Shown here piece by piece: positions 29,433 through 32,500 of a stretch of DNA of 32,500 nucleotides. A program made the position numbers and the translations under genes. Where the stretch lies: positions 57,501 through 90,000 of the forward strand of contig CAUYUJ010003080.1 in the NCBI GenBank assembly GCA_963575745.1, written 5' to 3'. Positions within the stretch are counted from its first letter, which is position 1, and each line of letters opens with the position of its first letter. The notes under the pieces are model-generated. The model saw only the letters and a program-made list of their open reading frames with translations. It was not told the DNA's origin and did no database searches. Origin of the DNA: Prorocentrum cordatum (taxonomy: Eukaryota; Sar; Dinophyceae; Prorocentrales; Prorocentraceae).

Positions 29433-30554
29433 ATGCCTATCCCCCCCACGTCGTTGCCCCTGAGTGCGTCGCGAGCCTCGGCCGTGTCCCAGGCCGCCGA
29501 GCGCACCCATGCGGCGACCCAGCCTGTCGCGGCCCTGCACGGGGTCGCGAGCCCGAGCTCGAACGAGATTCCCGAGCGCATGGCCAAGCAGAACGAGAAG
29601 ATCCTCGACAAGCTGTCCTTCGTCGCGGACAAGACCTCCATTGCCGAGATGCGCCAAAGCCAATCGAGCGCGCAAGGCGATGACGCAGCACGAATGACGG
29701 CCTCCTTTTTCAAGGCGGACAGCTCCTTGTGGTCGGTGAGCGCCCACCAAGCCGTCCTCGAGATGGTCTACAACGGCGGCTCTCTCAAGTGTATCGAGTA
29801 CGGGCACATTTTCAACGAGGAGGCCAAGAGGCGCGTCGAGCTGGCGGTGGCGTTGTTCCACAAGACCTACTGCGAGAAAGACGCCCGCATCTGCGACATC
29901 TTCGAGAATCGCGGAGAGCCGCGCGAAGACCTCTTCTGGCTCATGCCCAGCTTCAAATCGAATGTGCTCGAACTTGCCAAAAGCAGGACATCGAGCTCGG
30001 CGCCGAGAATGTCCAGCGCCTCAGCTTCGGCTCCTACGCCGAGCGCGTCGGCAAGACCCTCCCCGACATCCCCTCCGAGGTCCTCCACCTCCACGACCTC
30101 GTGCTGCCGATCAACAAGAAATTCGAACCCGTCGAAACGTGGGGCGACGAGTTCTCCTCCGGCGTGCCAGCCGATCAGCTCTTCGAGATGATCCCCCATA
30201 AGGCCAAGCAGTTCGTCAACTGGCGCCGCCAGAACGGCGTTGTGCGGGGCGTTGACCACGCGCGAGCCACGCAAGCGGTCGCCAAGTGGCGCTGGGGCCT
30301 CAAGCGCATGGCCCATGAGCTCCAGGAGCGGAACTACCAGGACAAGCGCTCCAAGCATGACTACGCAAGCACCGAGAGGCAGCTCGACTTCGAGACAATG
30401 GCCCCCGACCAGTGCATCAAGATAAATTTCGCGAGAGTTCGCCAATATCCACGCCGACTACGACAAGATGACCGACCCGCGCGAGCCCGAGAAGAGCCAG
30501 GCCGACGCGAGGGCCGAGCCAGAGGCCGACAAGTCGTCGCCGAAGGACGCCTGA
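29433..30554 (+). CDS. Probable host gene of unknown function, two apparent frameshifts
   Basis: The coding region is recognised by composition: strongly C/G-ending codons, unlike the adjacent element, and a continuous protein-like sequence across three frames. Segment 1 (29433 to ~29982) has MAKQNEKILDKLSFVADKTS, EEAKRRVELAVALFHKTYCE and EPREDLFWLMPSFKSNV. Near an AAAA run at ~29978-29981 the frame changes and continues KQDIELGAENVQRL...INKKFEPVETWGDEF...RRQNGVVRGVDHARATQAVAKWRWGL (segment 2). At ~30432 a second shift leads to EFANIHADYDKMTDPREPEKS and an acidic tail ending at TGA 30552-30554. The product would be ~370 residues, mostly helical, soluble, with no signal or membrane segment. 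I do not recognise the family. The first ATG may not be the true start, because the upstream part could be cut off by the LTR. Frameshifts may be assembly errors. Confidence 0.6.
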
Positions 30555-30774
30555 GAGCCGAGCGGCGGCGAGCGGCGAGCGACCGGCGCACTCTCGCCCC
30601 GAGCCAAGCGCCTCCATGCTTTTCGCTGCGAGGGTGCAGCGCGAGCGCCTCGAGGCAAGCGCTCGAGCCCCATCTACTTTCAAGCTCCAAGCGAGCGTTC
30701 GAGCACGCGCGAGTGGCGTCCAAAGCTGCGGGGTGCTTCCCCCCCCTCTCGCCGAGTGACCCTCGATCAAGCAC
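30555..30774. other. 3' flank of the plus-strand gene
   Basis: GC-rich sequence with repeated GAGC words (GCGAGCGGCGAGCG, AAGCGCTCGAGC). No coding signal was seen. Presumably 3' untranslated or intergenic. Confidence 0.5.
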
Positions 30775-31712
30775 CAAGCAGTCGAGCAGGCTCGGTCCTC
30801 CATCCTCGGATCGAGGACTCGAGATCTTGAGTCCGAGCATCTTCGAGCACCTTGGATCCTAGATCCGAGGATCGCCAGGCTTGGGCTCGAAGATCTCGGG
30901 TTCGCGATCCGAGGGTCGAGGGCCGAGCCTCGGCGATCGTCGATCTCCCTCGTCTCCGTCCTCGGGCCCAGACTGCCTTTAGCTGGCTCGATCCTCGGAT
31001 CGAGGGTCCGAGATCTTGATTCCGAGCTGCTTTGAGCGCCTTGGGTCCTAGATCCGACGATCGCCGCGCTCATTGAAGATCTCGGGTTCGCGATCCGAGG
31101 ATCGAGAATCGAATCTCGGCGATCGTCGATCTCCTTCGTCGCCGTCCTCGGGCCCAGACTCCCATCAAGCGGGCTCGATCCTTCATCCTCGGATCGAGGG
31201 TCCGAGATCTTGGTCTTGAGCATCTGCGAGCGCCTCGGATCCCAGATCCGAGGATCGCCAAGCTTGGACTCGAAGGTCCTGGGTCCTCGATCCGAGGATC
31301 TAGGATCGAGCCTCGGCGATCGTCGATCGCCCCCGTCGCCGTCCTCGGGCCCAGACCGCCATCGAGGTGGCTCGATCCTTCATCCTCGGATCGAGGGACC
31401 GAGATCTTGGTTCTGAGCATCTCTGAGCGCCTTGGATCCTACATCCGAGGGCCGCAACGCTTGGACTCGAAGATCTCGGGTTTGACATCCGAGGATCTAG
31501 GATCGAGCCTCGGCGATCGTCGATGTCCCTCGTCGCCGTCCTCGGGCCCAGACTGCCATCAATCAGGCTCGATCCTTCATCTTCGGATCGAGGGTCCGAG
31601 GTCTTGGTCTTGAGCATCTGCGAGCGCCTTGTACCCTAGCTCCGAGGATCGCCAAGCTTGGGCTCGAGGATCCTGGGCCCTCGATCCGAGGATCGAGCCT
31701 CGAAGCCTGGTG
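30775..31712. repeat. GATC-dense tandem satellite, ~186-197-bp units
   Basis: The word CTCGGGCCCA marks units at 30961, 31147, 31344 and 31541 (spacings 186, 197, 197), with partial units on both sides, so about 4.8 units. Each unit is full of short palindromes such as TCGGATCGAGG and CTAGATCCGAGGATC; the 31147-31343 unit has 11 GATC sites. Units are moderately diverged. Apparent frames with repeated Ser/Arg/Pro products on the minus strand are by-products of the tandem repeat. Confidence 0.93.
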
Positions 31713-31985
31713 GTCACGCGCACGCGCGCACAAACGCGCGCACACACAAACACATTAACACGCGCGCACGCACGCGCACGCACGTGAACACTCACTCGCA
31801 CACTCACTCGCGCACACGCAGACACACACACACGCACTCACACGCTCACACGCACAACCATTAAAACACAAACAACAGCAGCCATTCCATCCACAGCAAC
31901 CAGCAAAACAACAACAACAGCAGGCCACAACAGCAACAATACAAACAGCAACATCACACACAACAGCTGCCACAACATCACAAGC
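31713..31985. repeat. Alternating CA/CG tract followed by AC-rich CAA/CAG tract
   Basis: From about 31713 to 31858 the sequence is nearly all alternating pyrimidine-purine (CACGCGCACGCGCGCACA...), a composition able to adopt Z-DNA. From about 31859 to 31985 the plus strand is A/C-rich with CAACAG and CAACAA words and very few T or G. It lies directly upstream of the partial plus-strand gene and could belong to its promoter or leader. Confidence 0.85.
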
Positions 31986-32178
31986 CAAGCCCACCGCATC
32001 GCCGATGCATCGCCGAGGGCCGCCGATGCATCGCCGAGGTGGCGCAGGCAGCGTTGTGCAATGGGCGCGAGCTCTGTAGTGCAAGCGCTGTTCGGGTCGA
32101 GCTCGATGAGGAAACAACGGTTGCCGTGGCCCATTTAGGGTCAATCGCTCCAAGCCCCTTTTCGCTCCGGCAACGAGG
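31986..32178. other. Short palindromic repeat and upstream flank of the partial gene
   Basis: GCCGATGCATCGCCGAGG occurs twice (about 31999-32016 and 32020-32037), containing the palindrome CGATGCATCG. The remainder is a normal GC-rich flank up to the ATG at 32179. No spliced-leader acceptor was singled out. Confidence 0.6.
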
Positions 32179-32500
32179 ATGGCCGAGTCGGGCAGCGACG
32201 ATCGTCAACCTTCCGTTGAGCGGTCGGGCGGCGAGAGCGTCGTCTCGCCGATGTTCCCCGTCGAGCAAACGCAGGGCGACAAGCGGGCGCTAGAGGGCGC
32301 GCAGACCGGGGACCTCGAGGAGGTGGAGACCGAGGACGGCGTCGAGCAGCGCGAAGAGACGCAACCAACCGCGCTGGCGGGGGGCGCTAGCAAGCCCGAG
32401 GACAAGAGACTCGACGACAAGCAGCTCGAGGACAAGGTCAAGCTCGAGGTCAAGCTGGAGGACCAGGAGGTCAAGCTGGAGGTCGAGCTGGAGGACAAAA
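32179..32500 (+). CDS. Partial gene with acidic/Lys-Leu repeat, runs off the window
   Basis: The ATG at 32179-32181 opens a frame with no stop for 107 codons to the end of the window. The first ~70 residues are acidic and Gln/Gly-rich (MAESGSDDRQPSVERSGGES...). From about residue 72 a repeat of DK-L-ED-K-VKLEVKLED type begins, with charged residues and Val/Leu at regular steps, compatible with a coiled coil or an expanding coding minisatellite. Codons are strongly C/G-ending (GAG, GTC, AAG, CTG), as in the host-like gene at 29433. The product is unknown. The minus-strand frame over the same bases (Ser/Leu-rich) is a shadow. Confidence 0.6.
   Translation, partial: MAESGSDDRQPSVERSGGESVVSPMFPVEQTQGDKRALEGAQTGDLEEVETEDGVEQREETQPTALAGGASKPEDKRLDDKQLEDKVKLEVKLEDQEVKLEVELEDK

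Noticed and set aside
30361-31745. Minus-strand frames across the satellite
   Set aside because: Products are the same repeated Ser/Arg/Pro/Asp words as the DNA units; a tandem repeat, not a gene.
1-32500. CRISPR arrays, bacterial operons, spliced-leader RNA genes
   Set aside because: No regularly spaced identical repeats with unique spacers beyond the four leader 20-mers, no ribosome-binding-site pattern, and no match to the dinoflagellate spliced-leader sequence as I know it on either strand.

Overview
The window looks like nuclear DNA from a dinoflagellate. The evidence is its high GC content with reading frames open on both strands, Ty1/copia-type retrotransposon polyproteins of a style I associate with dinoflagellate genomes, a small CCCH zinc-finger protein of a type common in that group, abundant microsatellites, and very few host genes. 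I cannot fix the genus from sequence alone. No rRNA, tRNA, CRISPR array or bacterial operon was seen.

Layout. (1) About 133-15374, minus strand: a very large (~15.2 kb), old and broken LTR retrotransposon. It has diverged LTRs (133-331 and 15166-15374), a primer-binding site at 15152-15163, a degenerate gag containing a 1322-bp tandem duplication (11855-14499), a long unassigned middle, a methyltransferase-like domain (~4900-5722), a Cys/His-rich linker, an integrase (interrupted by a repeat-rich insertion with 42-bp flanking direct repeats), and a reverse transcriptase whose active site reads YVDV. RNase H is missing. (2) About 15536-16145: a CAT/ATC microsatellite. (3) About 16146-21039: mostly non-coding, with a diverged inverted-repeat pair, a CTC/CTT-rich tract, a 52-bp tandem repeat and a minus-strand CCCH zinc-finger gene (19535-20083). 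(4) 21040-29423, minus strand: a younger 8.4-kb copia-type element with 144-bp LTRs differing at 2 positions, a clear PBS, and the order gag, zinc knuckle, protease, methyltransferase-like domain, integrase, RT, RNase H. It carries several frame breaks. (5) 29433-30554, plus strand: a probable host gene of unknown function starting 10 bp beyond the LTR, followed by a GATC-dense ~190-bp satellite, an AC-rich tract and the start of a second plus-strand gene with an acidic/Lys repeat that runs off the window.

The most interesting signal is that both elements, though clearly different families, have an equivalent domain upstream of integrase. It has an order of motifs reminiscent of cytosine methyltransferases: a glycine-rich FAGEAG/CGGEGG motif, a YPC motif in the younger element only, an ENP/EQP motif, and a KPT...ND / DG.H.H tail. 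The same 12-nt primer-binding site, consistent with initiator tRNA-Met, is used by both. Several breaks may be real decay or long-read assembly errors; this cannot be settled from sequence alone.
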